51,937 nt of DNA, taken from the NCBI GenBank assembly GCA_040756655.1, contig JBFLYN010000023.1, positions 1-51,937 of the forward strand. Reading direction: 5' to 3'. How positions within the stretch are numbered: the first letter of the stretch is position 1; the number at the start of each line of letters is the position of its first letter. This document shows, one piece after another, positions 1 to 9,192 of this stretch. Source of the stretch: JBFLYN01 sp040756655 (GTDB lineage: Bacteria > Bacillota > Sulfobacillia > UBA8153). Under the pieces are notes generated by a model. The model saw only the letters and a program-made list of their open reading frames with translations. It had not been told where the DNA came from and made no database searches. Made by a program: the position numbers and the translations under genes.

Positions 1-2
1 GG

Positions 3-59
3 GCCCTGGCATTACTCGGTCTCAAGCTCGACAGCAGGGCTGTACCCAGTACCAAATAG
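3..59 (+). CDS. possible 3' end of a gene cut by the window edge
   Basis: An open frame of 18 codons runs from the window edge to a TAG at 57-59. It starts with a hydrophobic stretch (ALALLGL) and ends with a short polar tail, as the last membrane helix of a transporter might. It is too short to identify. It may be chance. Confidence 0.2.
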   Translation, partial: ALALLGLKLDSRAVPSTK

Positions 60-152
60 ATCCCGTCCGCCAAGAGGCCAGTTAGGCACCCATATCTATC
101 TCTGAGTCAAGCGGAACTTCGGTCTAACCTGGAGTAGGCAAAACAGCAGCAT

Positions 153-460
153 ATGCTGCGTATTGGAGGAGAGAGCAATGAGGTGACAATCTCGCTCGTA
201 GGCGGGGAAACTTCGGACATCAAAATCATGCACAATCAAGGACTCAGCATCAGGGAGATATCCCGGCAGACCAGCCGCAACCGAAAGACCGCCTCCAAGT
301 ATCTCCAGTGGAACTGCCGAGGTACGCGCCAAGGCCCCTTCGACCGTCCAAATTCGACGACTACAAGGACTATCTTAAGGCCAGGATGGCTGAAAAAGGC
401 GTGTTTGGCGCCAACCGCCTGCTCGTCGAGATTAGGGCTCTCGGGGAACTCCGTCGGTAG
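153..460 (+). pseudogene. decayed IS21-family IstA transposase, N-terminal part
   Basis: Frame 3 encodes an N-terminal helix-turn-helix typical of IstA (HNQGLSIREISRQTSRNRKT, about 225-290). The family pattern then continues in frame 2 from about 317 (FDDYKDYLKARMAEKGVFGA, then NRLLVEIRALGE) to a TAG at 458-460. One frameshift near 305-316 therefore splits the gene. IstA normally has about 500 residues; here the DDE catalytic domain and the istB partner are missing. This is a dead fragment of an insertion sequence. The family call rests on the HTH plus the FDxYKxYL pattern and is fairly safe; the true start cannot be set. Confidence 0.7.
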
Positions 461-586
461 AACAATCCTAGAGAACTTCCGGACTTCACCGGCATTGCAC
501 AAGGATGGCCGTTCACCCGGAGAGAAGTTCTCACCGGGCGTAGCTTGAGCCTCAGTTGAGTCGCTGAGAGCGAGGAGGACGGTCCG

Positions 587-2890
587 GTGGAAGGCGGTAT
601 GAAATCGAATCAGGCGGGAGATGAGGGCTCCGAGGAAGACCGTGTCAGGCCAGATGAGTTCGGGCAGCCTGGCCCGGCGGAGGATTCCCTGAAGTCGCAT
701 GAGCCGGAGCCATGTGCTTTGAGTGCAGACGGTTCGGGGCAGGATGTACGTATGCCGCAGAGAGCCGATACAGGCACAGATGGCTCCAATCCTGACGGGC
801 GTAAAGACACCCGCCTGCCGTGTGTGAGCCCTTCCGAGCCGGATCTCCGATTGGCCTGGATATCTCTGGCTCTCCTCACCCTGTTCCTTGTCGTCTTGGC
901 GGCGTATCCTCTGGGCGATGTTGAGGGTGGCGTGGGCATTGACGGCTTCATGCGCATTCACCAGTACGTGCTCCTTGTCGCCGTTCCTGCGGGTCTGGGG
1001 CTCGCGGTGGGGTTCTTAATGAGCATATACCTCCGCCGTGATTCGCGTTGGCGGTTCCTCTGGAGCGCCTTCATCTTGTTCTTGGTCCAGCTGAGCATCT
1101 TGGGTCGCTTCGTGTACTTTATGCCGTTTTATGTCTGGTGCAGCGGTTTCCTACCTAATCCGGCGGCATGGGGAATAACGTTCGCGTCAGCCGGAATCGC
1201 CACGTTCACAAGCGCCAAGATAGACCGAATGCTCGAGGAGAGCGCCTCAAGGAAGAGCCTATCCCAGCTGGTGGCCGGAGCGTCGGCCGTGATTATGCTG
1301 GGATCATCCGCTGTCCTTGCCCCCGTCTTCCACATCGAATGGAGACGGGCGCCCACGATCTTGGATGATCGATGGGAGATTACCTGGGAGATCATGGTGC
1401 CTGCTCCGAAGCAGCGCCACGGATCGGGGTTCTGGTTTGCGGCCCGGCAGACCGGGCCTTTGGGCCTTCATCCGGTTAGCACCTTCACGGAACCTCAGAG
1501 GGTCTCCGAATCTGATGAGGCCGTCTTCCTTACCGACCGGTGGATCGGGCTCATCCGTCTGTCCGATGGAAAGATCCTCTGGGGCAGGGAGTTTAGTTTC
1601 GAAGTGATCGGCGACCGGGTCGACGCGATGAGCGTATATGTCGTGGAGGACTGTGTCCATGTGATCGTCCGGAACCCCTCAGGTGACATACATGCTTTTA
1701 GAAAATCCGACGGAGAACTCATTTGGGAAGCCAAGAACCTTGGGTTCAAGACCGGGCCGATCGGAGACCTGAGGGTAGGAGCGGTGCCCGGCCCGAACTT
1801 CATCCTGGCCACTTACGCCGACGGAAGACCGGGGTATATGGTGGTCGATTCGAAAACCGGTTCGGTGACCGAGCACGCATTGCCTGTCCCTGATGGGATG
1901 CGAGTCCCCACCGTCGAGATCGGATCGAGCAAGTACACGCTGGGGCCCGCTGTCCTTGAGGGGGATGCCGGCGCGCTTGCGATCGCGGCTTACTATTCGA
2001 AGACCGAGACGGTCCACGACTTCTGGGGCTTCGGCTACCCGTTTCCTGAGAAAGGGTACCTATTCGGAATCGATCCTTTGACCGGGCGAATCGCCTGGCA
2101 GGTCGAGGATGTGGGCAACTGGCGTGAGGATTTAAGATGGCCTTTGCAGCATATTTGGTTCGACAACTCGACGATCGTGTGGACAGGAGGTTACGACAGC
2201 CATCTTATCAGAGTATGGGATACCGCCACAGGCAGCCTTCGGTGGAGCAAGAGCTTTCAAGGCGGCGTGTCAAGGGTCTGCGTTAATCGCGAAGGGATTG
2301 CGGTTGGCGAACCTCAACAAGAGGTCACGCTCCTCGACCTTCAGACCGGAGAAGTAAGGTGGCCCTACAATGCAGGGGCAGCCGGCGTGGACACAATGTT
2401 CTTCCTTGGAGATGCATGCGTCCTCGGGACTTCCGCGAATTCAAAGTCCCTCTTGGTCTTCCGGGTATCCGACGGGTCGCTCACCTTCAACCTATCAGGC
2501 ATATCGGACTACCGCATTCGCGGTATCCAGGACGGCGACCTCATCGTACAATTCACTTCCGCGCAAGGGTCCGGTGTCATCCGTGTGGACCCCGAGACAG
2601 GCGAGCAGGGTTCATACGGGTCAGACGAGATCAAAGGCTCATGGGAATTGGCGACCGAGCGATATCTGCTGAGCCGGAGGGAGGGAGAGTCCTCGTCGGC
2701 GGGAGTCCGTCAGGACCTGTTCAAAGCGGAAGGCGCATTACAGCTTATGAACCGGTACGTATACCCTGTTCAGACGTACGGTTCGCTCGGAGAGGTGACC
2801 GCGGAAGGGGGCATCCTGGTGACGTCCTACGATGCGAAAGGCCTTGCGTACCGGGTCTACCTTCTGAGGCCGGCCGGCAGAGGGCACTGA
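587..2890 (+). CDS. membrane-anchored PQQ/WD40-like beta-propeller protein
   Basis: The GTG start at 587 follows a good Shine-Dalgarno (AGGAGG at 573-578, spacing 8). The 767-residue protein has a hydrophilic N-terminus of about 85 residues, then about five hydrophobic segments (roughly 87-110, 125-149, 156-183, 194-211 and 222-247), then about 500 residues of repeats with the pattern of PQQ-like propeller blades, for example VVDSKTGSV, GIDPLTGRIAWQVEDVG, VWDTATGSLRWSKSF and LLDLQTGEVRWPYNAG. I infer a propeller exposed on one face of the membrane, acting as a binding or assembly platform. No catalytic motif is visible. It stands alone between two transposase relics, so context gives no function. 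It is intact, unlike its neighbours. Confidence 0.75.
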   Translation: MEGGMKSNQAGDEGSEEDRVRPDEFGQPGPAEDSLKSHEPEPCALSADGSGQDVRMPQRADTGTDGSNPDGRKDTRLPCVSPSEPDLRLAWISLALLTLFLVVLAAYPLGDVEGGVGIDGFMRIHQYVLLVAVPAGLGLAVGFLMSIYLRRDSRWRFLWSAFILFLVQLSILGRFVYFMPFYVWCSGFLPNPAAWGITFASAGIATFTSAKIDRMLEESASRKSLSQLVAGASAVIMLGSSAVLAPVFHIEWRRAPTILDDRWEITWEIMVPAPKQRHGSGFWFAARQTGPLGLHPVSTFTEPQRVSESDEAVFLTDRWIGLIRLSDGKILWGREFSFEVIGDRVDAMSVYVVEDCVHVIVRNPSGDIHAFRKSDGELIWEAKNLGFKTGPIGDLRVGAVPGPNFILATYADGRPGYMVVDSKTGSVTEHALPVPDGMRVPTVEIGSSKYTLGPAVLEGDAGALAIAAYYSKTETVHDFWGFGYPFPEKGYLFGIDPLTGRIAWQVEDVGNWREDLRWPLQHIWFDNSTIVWTGGYDSHLIRVWDTATGSLRWSKSFQGGVSRVCVNREGIAVGEPQQEVTLLDLQTGEVRWPYNAGAAGVDTMFFLGDACVLGTSANSKSLLVFRVSDGSLTFNLSGISDYRIRGIQDGDLIVQFTSAQGSGVIRVDPETGEQGSYGSDEIKGSWELATERYLLSRREGESSSAGVRQDLFKAEGALQLMNRYVYPVQTYGSLGEVTAEGGILVTSYDAKGLAYRVYLLRPAGRGH

Positions 2891-3002
2891 TTGTCGCGAG
2901 CGACAGGGCTGGGGCGCATCCACCCTGCGCCAGCGAACTCCACGAAGTACTCAAAAGCACACCAAAGTATACCAGATGGAAAGCTCCTGAGTAAGAGGAT
3001 CG

Positions 3003-3630
3003 TGATGTTCATTGGGGGCAAGCCCATGCCTGCCTTTCAGGTCACAGTGGATTTCGAACACGCAGAGACTTGCCTTGAGACTCAGATCAAAAGCCTGCCT
3101 AGGATGAGGGAGGGTGTGACCCGTGCACATACGAGTTGAAATGGATGACCGCGTCCGGGCGATAGTTCCGTGCTTCTCCTGACAGATCTGAACAAGATGA
3201 ACGACTATTAGAAGCACCCGGAAGTGAAGACGCTGAGCATGGAACACGTGGCCCCCTACAGGGATCATACCTGCGCCGTCGCAGCAAGGGACATCGACCC
3301 GACAAAGTCCATGGGAAGCGCCTTTCACTGCTACGCCGTCCATCTGGAGTTCTCCGGGGGCGGTTTACTCCCATGTCCACACTGCCGACGTTCGGGGAGG
3401 AGTTCCAGAGAGTGGTGTTTGCGGACCTCTTAACCCGACTTTTACGACACTGCCGCCCTTGCATCGCTTTGGGACGGTACGGCTCGCCTGTGGGAGAAGA
3501 TTGTGGACGACTGCCGCGAGATGCTCATGGAGGAGGACCCAAGTGGTTTCCTGCGTCTTCTCTACGGAGACATCGCCACCGACCTTTTTGGTAATTCCCA
3601 GTCCCTTGAACCCCACAAGCTTCAGCTATG
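3003..3630 (+). pseudogene. decayed, unidentified protein-coding region
   Basis: Coding-like stretches occur in changing frames with internal stops: a piece near 3003-3110 (PMPAFQVTVDFEHAETCLET), a piece near 3170-3360 interrupted by TAG (LLTDLNKMNDY, then KHPEVKTLSMEHVAPYRDHT), and pieces at 3373-3440 and 3450-3620 (FGEEFQRVVFADLLTR; LWEKIVDDCREMLMEEDPSG). They look like the remains of one gene of about 200 codons broken by at least two frameshifts and one stop. I do not recognise the family. It ends where the IS1634-like relic begins, so it could be the target that element hit. Confidence 0.35.
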
Positions 3631-3698
3631 GTCCTCAAGCCGGGAGCACTGCCTGCGCCATTATTGGTCCTCCGAATGTGGCGCGAGAGAGCTCCGAA

Positions 3699-4613
3699 CC
3701 GGTGAGATACCGCGAACTCACCCTGGTGTTTGACAAGGGTAGCAACTCCAAGGCCAACTTCGCGGCCTTAGATTGCTCCCAGCTGGCCTACGTGGCCTCG
3801 CTGACTCCGACCTGCCACGAAGACCTGCTCCGTATCCCCCAGTCCGCTTACCAACCGGTGCAGATCAATGGTAGCACATGCCTATGCTAGCATACCCGGC
3901 AGGAAGTCTGGGGCCAGGAACGCACGGTCGTGGTCTACCAGAGCGAGCAATTACGCCAGGGCCAGCTGCGGGGTCTGGAGCAGGCGCTGGCCAAGAAGTT
4001 TCAGCAGTTGCACGCCTTGAAAGAGCGGCTGCAGTCACCACGCGCCCGCCTGAGAGCGGCCAGTGTGCAGCGCCAGGTTACACAGATCCTGCAGGGAGAA
4101 CGAGGTCAGGAGTTGATCAAGGTGACCATCCTGGAGGATGCGGCTACCGGCCAGCTGGATATGACCTGGGAGTTAGACGACCGGGCCTACCGGCACCTGA
4201 CCGAAGTCCTCTTCGGTAAGCGCATCGTAGTAACTGGCCGGGACGAGTGGTCCACTGCGGAGATCGCGGCCGCTTACTGAGGACAGAGCAGTGTGGAACA
4301 GGTATTCAAGCACTTCAAGAACCCTTACCACCATGCCGTGCGTCCCCAATATCACTGGACTGACCATAAGGTCAAGGTCCATACCTTCATCTGCGTCATG
4401 GCTCTGCTCTTGTCGCAGGTGCTTGCGAAGAAAGCCGCCGATTCGGGGTTCCCGTTCAGTATCAACCGGCTCATCCACTGACTATCAGGCATCCGCAAGG
4501 TGGAGGTCTCCACCGTCACTGAACTGCGGGGCCCCCCAGCGGGAGGTACAGTTCGAAGAAATGGAGCCGAACTACAGCAACTCTATGAGGCGCTGACCGG
4601 AGAAAGGGTTTAG
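3699..4613 (+). pseudogene. decayed IS1634-like (IS4-superfamily) transposase
   Basis: A single reading frame carries the C-terminal half of the transposase, with three internal stops (TAG 3888, TGA 4278, TGA 4479). Recognisable blocks in order are ELTLVFDKGSNSKANFAALD, LAYVASLTPTCHEDLLRIP, RTVVVYQSEQLRQGQLRGLE, a DEWSTAEI block, and VEQVFKHFKNPYHHAVRPQY followed by HWTDHKVKVHTFICVMALLL. These match the catalytic DDE region and the family's terminal VExxFK block. The N-terminal half is missing or scrambled. The following 210 bases to 4823 hold no gene; inverted repeats of the element were not identified. Confidence 0.75.
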
Positions 4614-4823
4614 TATATACTTCTTCCTCTCCCAAAAGGCCTCCTATACTGGCATCTTCAACTCATCGGACCGACTTGCGTAGCAAAGTCACGCTAGAGT
4701 TACGCGCCATTTCTGTTTTTTGCCACCTGGAGCAGCGCTTCTCCCACACTCATTGCACTATGAACTGCCGAACTCGGGCTTGTCTCTCAGTCACTTTCCC
4801 GGCGGCGCCAGGTAGGTATACAC

Positions 4824-6308
4824 GTGGCAGGCGTCGAACTTAAGCAACTGAAGGGACGGTTCACCGTGCGGCAGCAGGAAACACCACTCTTCTCCGCCCT
4901 GATGCGGCACGTTCAGGGTAAGCCCTTGCAGTATCACGTGCCGGGGCATAAAGGAGGCCGGGCCGCCTGGTCTGGCTTGCTAGAAGCCTGGGGTGACCAG
5001 GTTTTTGCCTACGACTTGACTGAATTGGACTCCCTGGACGACCTGCATGCGCCCGGCGGAGTCATACGTGAGGCGGAACTTCTTGCCGCCGCCGCTTTCG
5101 GAGCCCAAAGGACCCACTTTCTGACGGCCGGCGCCACTGCTGGGATCATAGCGTCGGTCATGGCCTGCTGCAAACCGGGAGACAAGGTTCTCTTGCCCAG
5201 GAACGTGCACCGGTCGGTGATTGCCGCCGTCATACTGGTGGACGCTTACCCGGTGTTCATGCAGCCGGAATTTGACGACCTGGCGGGCGTTTATACAGGA
5301 CTTGTGCCACAGACTGTTGAGGACCACTTGCGGGCTTACCCTGAAGCTACTTTGCTGGTGCTGGTGAACCCCACTTACCATGGTGCCTGTGGTGACATAG
5401 CCGACCTGGTGGACTGTGCTCGGGAAAGAGGAGTACCGGTCCTAGTCGACGAAGCTCACGGCTCTCACTTTCCGTTTTACCGGGAGTTCCCCCCGTCAGG
5501 TCTGGCGGTGGGAGCCGACTTGGTGGTCCACGCCGTTCACAAGACCCTGGGGGCCCTCACCGGCGGAGCCATGGTTCATATGGGGCGGGAGTCGCGGGTA
5601 CCCGAACGACGCCTGCGTTCAGCGTTGAGGCTTGTGCATACCACCAGCCCTTCGTACTTGACAATGGCATCCCTGGATGCAGCTCGCATGCAGGCTGTGA
5701 CCAGACCAGCCGCGCAATGGAGTCATGCGTTAGCATTGGCACATGAAGTACGACGGGCCGCCAGCTTGACGGAGGGGTTCTTGCCGCATCCTCCCAGGTT
5801 CCCGCGTCCGGGGTACGTGGCCCAAGACCCGCTAAAAGTCGTGCTGGTGTCCGATGGCAGGTGGCGTGGCCAGGATCTGGCCAGAGCTTTGACCGGGCTT
5901 GGGCACTACCCTGAGCTCACCGGCGACAATCATGTCCTACTGGTAATGGGCGTGGGCGACCAGGCGAGTGCAAAAGACCTGGTAAATGCACTGGCCATGG
6001 TGGTCAGTGTCCCTGGGCCCGGTACAGGAACACAGGTTAGCTGCGTGCCCAAGACCATCCCGCCGGTAGCAATGCGTCCTCGCCAAGCCGCCTTCTCGCA
6101 GTGGCGCACGCTTCCGCTGGAGAAAGCGGGCGGGCTCGTGGCCGGGGAGATGATAGTGCCCTATCCTCCCGGGGTGGCTGTCATCTGTCCTGGGGAGCTG
6201 ATCACCGCCGAGATGGTGGGCTTCCTGATGGACCTCTTGTCTCGAGGTCATTCTGCCCATGGAATCGGCCCACCGCCCGACTACCTGGTTTCTGTGGTTG
6301 AGGAGTGA
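4824..6308 (+). CDS. yaaO: Orn/Lys/Arg decarboxylase family PLP enzyme (YaaO-like)
   Basis: This is a PLP-dependent fold-type-I decarboxylase of the ornithine/lysine/arginine family, 494 residues, the short form without the N-terminal wing domain of the E. coli enzymes. Visible motifs are the opening LQYHVPGHKGG, the aspartate block VPVLVDEAHGSHFPFYREF, and the PLP lysine in AVHKTLGALTGGA (about Lys240). The likely role is decarboxylation of a basic amino acid for polyamine synthesis in the cytosol; the substrate cannot be read from sequence. The GTG start at 4824 has only a weak upstream AGGTAGG. In Bacillus this gene precedes tmk; here darA follows directly and tmk is absent. Being near cphA/cphB, it could consume cyanophycin-derived arginine, but that is speculation. 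Confidence 0.88.
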   Translation: MAGVELKQLKGRFTVRQQETPLFSALMRHVQGKPLQYHVPGHKGGRAAWSGLLEAWGDQVFAYDLTELDSLDDLHAPGGVIREAELLAAAAFGAQRTHFLTAGATAGIIASVMACCKPGDKVLLPRNVHRSVIAAVILVDAYPVFMQPEFDDLAGVYTGLVPQTVEDHLRAYPEATLLVLVNPTYHGACGDIADLVDCARERGVPVLVDEAHGSHFPFYREFPPSGLAVGADLVVHAVHKTLGALTGGAMVHMGRESRVPERRLRSALRLVHTTSPSYLTMASLDAARMQAVTRPAAQWSHALALAHEVRRAASLTEGFLPHPPRFPRPGYVAQDPLKVVLVSDGRWRGQDLARALTGLGHYPELTGDNHVLLVMGVGDQASAKDLVNALAMVVSVPGPGTGTQVSCVPKTIPPVAMRPRQAAFSQWRTLPLEKAGGLVAGEMIVPYPPGVAVICPGELITAEMVGFLMDLLSRGHSAHGIGPPPDYLVSVVEE

Positions 6309-6334
6309 TGACTCAGGAAAAGGAGGGTCGATAG

Positions 6335-6664
6335 ATGAAGCTAATTGTCGCCGTAGTCCAGGACAAGGATGCTCCCCGGCTGGTGGAGGCCCTGGTGCAA
6401 AAGGGCTTCCGCTCTACCAAACTTGCCAGCACAGGAGGGTTCTTACGCGAGGGCAACACGACACTGCTCGTCGGGACCGAGGACCACCAGGTAAGCAACG
6501 TAATTAACGTAATCAAGAAGACTTGTCACTCCAGAGAGCAGCTGGTCACGCCGCTTGCGCCGGTCAGTGGACCCTCTGATTCATACGTGCCCTACCCGGT
6601 AGAGGTCCAGGTGGGCGGGGCCACCATCTTTGTGCTGCAGGTGGAGAGGTTCGAGAAAGTATAG
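6335..6664 (+). CDS. darA: PII-like cyclic-di-AMP receptor DarA
   Basis: This 109-residue protein belongs to the DarA/PstA (YaaQ) family. Members are trimeric PII-like cytosolic proteins that bind c-di-AMP. Visible signatures are the start MKLIVAVVQDKDAPRLVEAL, the glycine-rich STGGFLREGNTTLLVG loop that contacts the ligand in known structures, and the C-terminal strand ATIFVLQVERFEKV. A strong AGGAGG at 6321-6326 lies 8 bases before the ATG. It lies between yaaO and holB as in Bacillus, although yaaR is missing. The effector it controls is unknown in the family. The only obvious potassium- or proton-transport candidate in this window is the CPA2 antiporter at 44.2 kb; a link is conjecture. 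Confidence 0.93.
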   Translation: MKLIVAVVQDKDAPRLVEALVQKGFRSTKLASTGGFLREGNTTLLVGTEDHQVSNVINVIKKTCHSREQLVTPLAPVSGPSDSYVPYPVEVQVGGATIFVLQVERFEKV

Positions 6665-6678
6665 CAGGATGTGGTCGT

Positions 6679-7650
6679 TTGCCCTGGCGTATTGGACCGG
6701 GTCAGGAGATGCCGTTCAAATTGCTTACAGCGGCACTGGCCAAAGGCCAAGTTGCCCATGCTTACCTGTTCAGTGGGCCCGGTACGGGTTTGGCTCGGGC
6801 CGGACTGGAACTGGCCCGTGCCCTGAACTGCCTTGACGGTCCTGGGGAACCATGTGGGCACTGCCTGCGCTGTCGCCGCATTGAGCAGGGGAACATGCCC
6901 GATGTGGGTGTTATCCGGCCGGACCAGGGCACCATGAGGTTGACGCAAGTCCGGCAAGTTCAAAGAGCTCTGGCCATGATAAGCCACGAGAGCAGGTACA
7001 AAGTATGGGTCATGGACCAGGCCGATACCATGTCACTCGAAGCAGCCAACAGCCTTCTCAAGGTCTTGGAGGAACCTCCCGCCAACTCGGTTCTGATCCT
7101 GACTACTGCCAACCCCGGCGCCCTTCCACCAACCGTGTTGTCCAGGTGCCAGGTGATCCGGTTCGCGGCTCCTTCCTACCAGGAGATAGTCGACGATCTA
7201 CTACGGCAGGGCCTGTCCCCGGAGGATGCTTCTCTAGCGGCCCGGCTATGCGATGGAGAGGTCCATGGCTTGGTTGAGCTGGCCCAATCGAACAGCCTGG
7301 TTGGTCTTTTGCAGCGGGTCGTTGATGATATAGCTGGTCTTAGCGGCCACGACCCTCTTGAGCTCGGGGCTGCCTGGGATGGTCTGGGTAAGGACCTGCT
7401 GGGGGTGTGCTTGGATCTGGGGACCCTGGCATTGCGAGACGCCTACTTGACAGCGTGCGGCCTGACTGTCGGGGAACGCGGTATTGCACAAGCATCCAAG
7501 CTAGCTCCCATGGGTCCGGACTGCCTTGAGGAATGCATACTAGCTATGCTGAGGACCAAAGATTATGTAGAGAGCCATGTCAATGCCAGGCTGGCGCTGG
7601 AAGTCATGTTTCTCGAGCTCAAAGAGGTGATCCATAGTTGCCAGTTGTAG
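6679..7650 (+). CDS. holB: DNA polymerase III delta' subunit
   Basis: This is the clamp-loader delta' subunit, 323 residues. The TTG start at 6679 keeps the family's opening (IGPGQEMPFKLLTAALAKGQ, then AHAYLFSGPG); the alternative ATG at 6709 would lose it and has an SD too close. Features are a degenerate Walker A (GPGTGLARAG, with no GKT, as expected for delta'), a zinc module with Cys51, Cys59, Cys62 and Cys65, EAANSLLKVLEEPP, and the SRC motif (PTVLSRCQVIRF). It loads the sliding clamp with delta and tau subunits. It overlaps ricT by 13 bases, so the two are probably translationally coupled. Confidence 0.92.
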   Translation: MPWRIGPGQEMPFKLLTAALAKGQVAHAYLFSGPGTGLARAGLELARALNCLDGPGEPCGHCLRCRRIEQGNMPDVGVIRPDQGTMRLTQVRQVQRALAMISHESRYKVWVMDQADTMSLEAANSLLKVLEEPPANSVLILTTANPGALPPTVLSRCQVIRFAAPSYQEIVDDLLRQGLSPEDASLAARLCDGEVHGLVELAQSNSLVGLLQRVVDDIAGLSGHDPLELGAAWDGLGKDLLGVCLDLGTLALRDAYLTACGLTVGERGIAQASKLAPMGPDCLEECILAMLRTKDYVESHVNARLALEVMFLELKEVIHSCQL

Positions 7651-8456
7651 CAGGTGTCCGCTTCAAAAGGGCCGGCAAGATCTACTATTTTGACCCGTCG
7701 GGCTTGGAGCTGAAGCGTAATGAACGGGTGATAGTGGAAACGGCGCGTGGGACCGAACTAGGTGAAGTCGTTGTCGGAAACCGCGATGTGGCCGAGGAGG
7801 CCATCGTCGCTCCCCTTAAGAAGGTCTTGCGGAAAGCCACCGCAGGTGACCTTGAGCAAAACGAGCGCAACCAGGCCAAGGAGACCGAAGCGTTCGATGT
7901 ATGCCGCAAGAAGATCCAGGACCACGGTCTGAACATGAACCTAGTGGACGTGGAATATACCTTTGACGGCTCCAAGATCATCTTCTACTTCACTGCCGAC
8001 GGCAGAGTGGATTTCAGGGAGCTAGTGAAGGACCTGGCCTCGGTCTTCCGTACACGCATTGAGCTGAGGCAAATAGGCGTTAGAGACGAGGCCAAGATGA
8101 TCGGGGGACTCGGCACGTGCGGCAGGGAGCTTTGTTGTTGCTCTTTCCTAGGTGAATTCGAGCCCGTATCCATCAGAATGGCCAAGGACCAGAACCTCTC
8201 TTTGAACCCGGCCAAGATCTCTGGCCTATGCGGCCGCCTGATGTGCTGCCTCCGCTATGAATGCCAGCACTATGAAGGAGCCAGGGCCAGCCTCCCGGAT
8301 GTGGGTGCCCGAGTGGTCACCTTGGAGGGGGAGGGTAGGGTGGTGGGGGTAAATCTCCTCAGGAACTCGGTAAACGTTGAGATGGACAACAAGACGGTCA
8401 TGGAATTCCCCGCTGAAGAAGTTGATGAAAAGCGCAATTCCACGGGGAAACACTGA
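7638..8456 (+). CDS. ricT: RicT (YaaT), PSP1-domain stage 0 sporulation protein
   Basis: This 272-residue protein of the PSP1/YaaT family starts at TTG 7638, preceded by AGAGGTGAT. Two conserved cysteine blocks are present: GTCGRELCCCSF (from about Cys161) and GLCGRLMCCLRYECQ (from about Cys198). In Bacillus, RicT forms the RicAFT complex, which binds FeS clusters and stimulates RNase Y-dependent mRNA maturation and the phosphorelay. The cysteine pattern supports cluster binding here. The partners RicA and RicF are not in this window. The gene overlaps both neighbours (holB upstream, rsmI by one base), fitting one operon. Confidence 0.93.
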   Translation: MPVVAGVRFKRAGKIYYFDPSGLELKRNERVIVETARGTELGEVVVGNRDVAEEAIVAPLKKVLRKATAGDLEQNERNQAKETEAFDVCRKKIQDHGLNMNLVDVEYTFDGSKIIFYFTADGRVDFRELVKDLASVFRTRIELRQIGVRDEAKMIGGLGTCGRELCCCSFLGEFEPVSIRMAKDQNLSLNPAKISGLCGRLMCCLRYECQHYEGARASLPDVGARVVTLEGEGRVVGVNLLRNSVNVEMDNKTVMEFPAEEVDEKRNSTGKH

Positions 8457-9157
8457 TGGCGGCCGGAGGACGCCTGTTGGTTTGTGGGACCCCCATCGGC
8501 AACCTTGAAGACCTTACGCCCCGGGTTGCCGCAGCACTGAAAGGCGCCGATGTAATCCTGGCCGAAGACACCCGGCGTGCGCGTAAGCTCCTCAACCACC
8601 TGGGCGTCCGCGTGAGGATGATAAGCTTCAACGACCACAATGCAGCCGCCAGGATCCCACAGGTCATGAGCATGCTGGGCTCGGGTCTGGACGTGGCTCT
8701 TGTGTCAGACGCAGGTATGCCGGGAGTGTCAGACCCCGGGGCAGCGCTGGTTGAACGTGCTCACGCCTCTGGGGCCCAGGTTATTGTCCTGCCCGGCCCC
8801 AGTGCCGTAACGACTGCCCTGGCCTGGTCAGGCCTGGAGATCCGCGAGTTTACCTTCGCTGGCTTTCCTCCCCGGAAATCCGGAGAGCGCCGCCGATATC
8901 TGCGCAAGCTTTCCCAGGAAGGCCGGATAGTAGTGATATTCGAGGCCGTACACCGTATCGACAAGACGCTAGCGGACGTGGAAGCGGAGCTGGGCCCGGT
9001 CCCGGTCATTATTACCCGGGAAATGACAAAGATCCACGAGGAGATGCTCAGGGGCACCCCCGGGGAGCTGGTGGTACGCCTCCGGGAGCAAAACCGGCTC
9101 CGGGGCGAATTCACCGTCATACTGGATTTACGGCCGAAGAAAGAGCACCGTCCTTAA
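8456..9157 (+). CDS. rsmI: 16S rRNA 2'-O-methyltransferase RsmI
   Basis: This SAM-dependent methylase makes 2'-O-methyl-C1402 in 16S rRNA. Motifs are the start LLVCGTPIGNLEDLTPR, AEDTRRARKLLNHLGV, VSDAGMPGVSDPG, VLPGPSAVTTALAWSG, and FEAVHRIDKTLADVEAELG. Length is 233 residues against about 280 for most homologues: the protein stops soon after the methylase domain, so the small C-terminal domain is missing. The ATG start is one base into the end of ricT. Its stop codon lies inside the stem of the abrB terminator that converges from the other strand. Confidence 0.92.
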   Translation: MAAGGRLLVCGTPIGNLEDLTPRVAAALKGADVILAEDTRRARKLLNHLGVRVRMISFNDHNAAARIPQVMSMLGSGLDVALVSDAGMPGVSDPGAALVERAHASGAQVIVLPGPSAVTTALAWSGLEIREFTFAGFPPRKSGERRRYLRKLSQEGRIVVIFEAVHRIDKTLADVEAELGPVPVIITREMTKIHEEMLRGTPGELVVRLREQNRLRGEFTVILDLRPKKEHRP

Positions 9158-9165
9158 CGGTGCTC
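9143..9165 (-). terminator. intrinsic terminator for the reversed abrB gene
   Basis: A perfect 9-bp stem (GAGCACCGT / ACGGTGCTC, 5-base loop) is followed on the minus strand by TTTCTTC. The + strand side has no T-run, so it mainly serves abrB, though it may also slow transcripts leaving rsmI. Confidence 0.8.
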
Positions 9166-9192
9166 CAGGTGCACGATCCGAAGCCAGGCAGA

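Noticed and set aside
518..540. Near-palindrome CCCGGAGAGAA/TTCTCACCGGG before the propeller gene
   Set aside because: It has a central mismatch and no T-run, and lies in decayed sequence; I could not assign a function.
236..961. 241-residue minus-strand frame
   Set aside because: It crosses the istA relic and the start of the propeller gene; the + strand has SD and family patterns.
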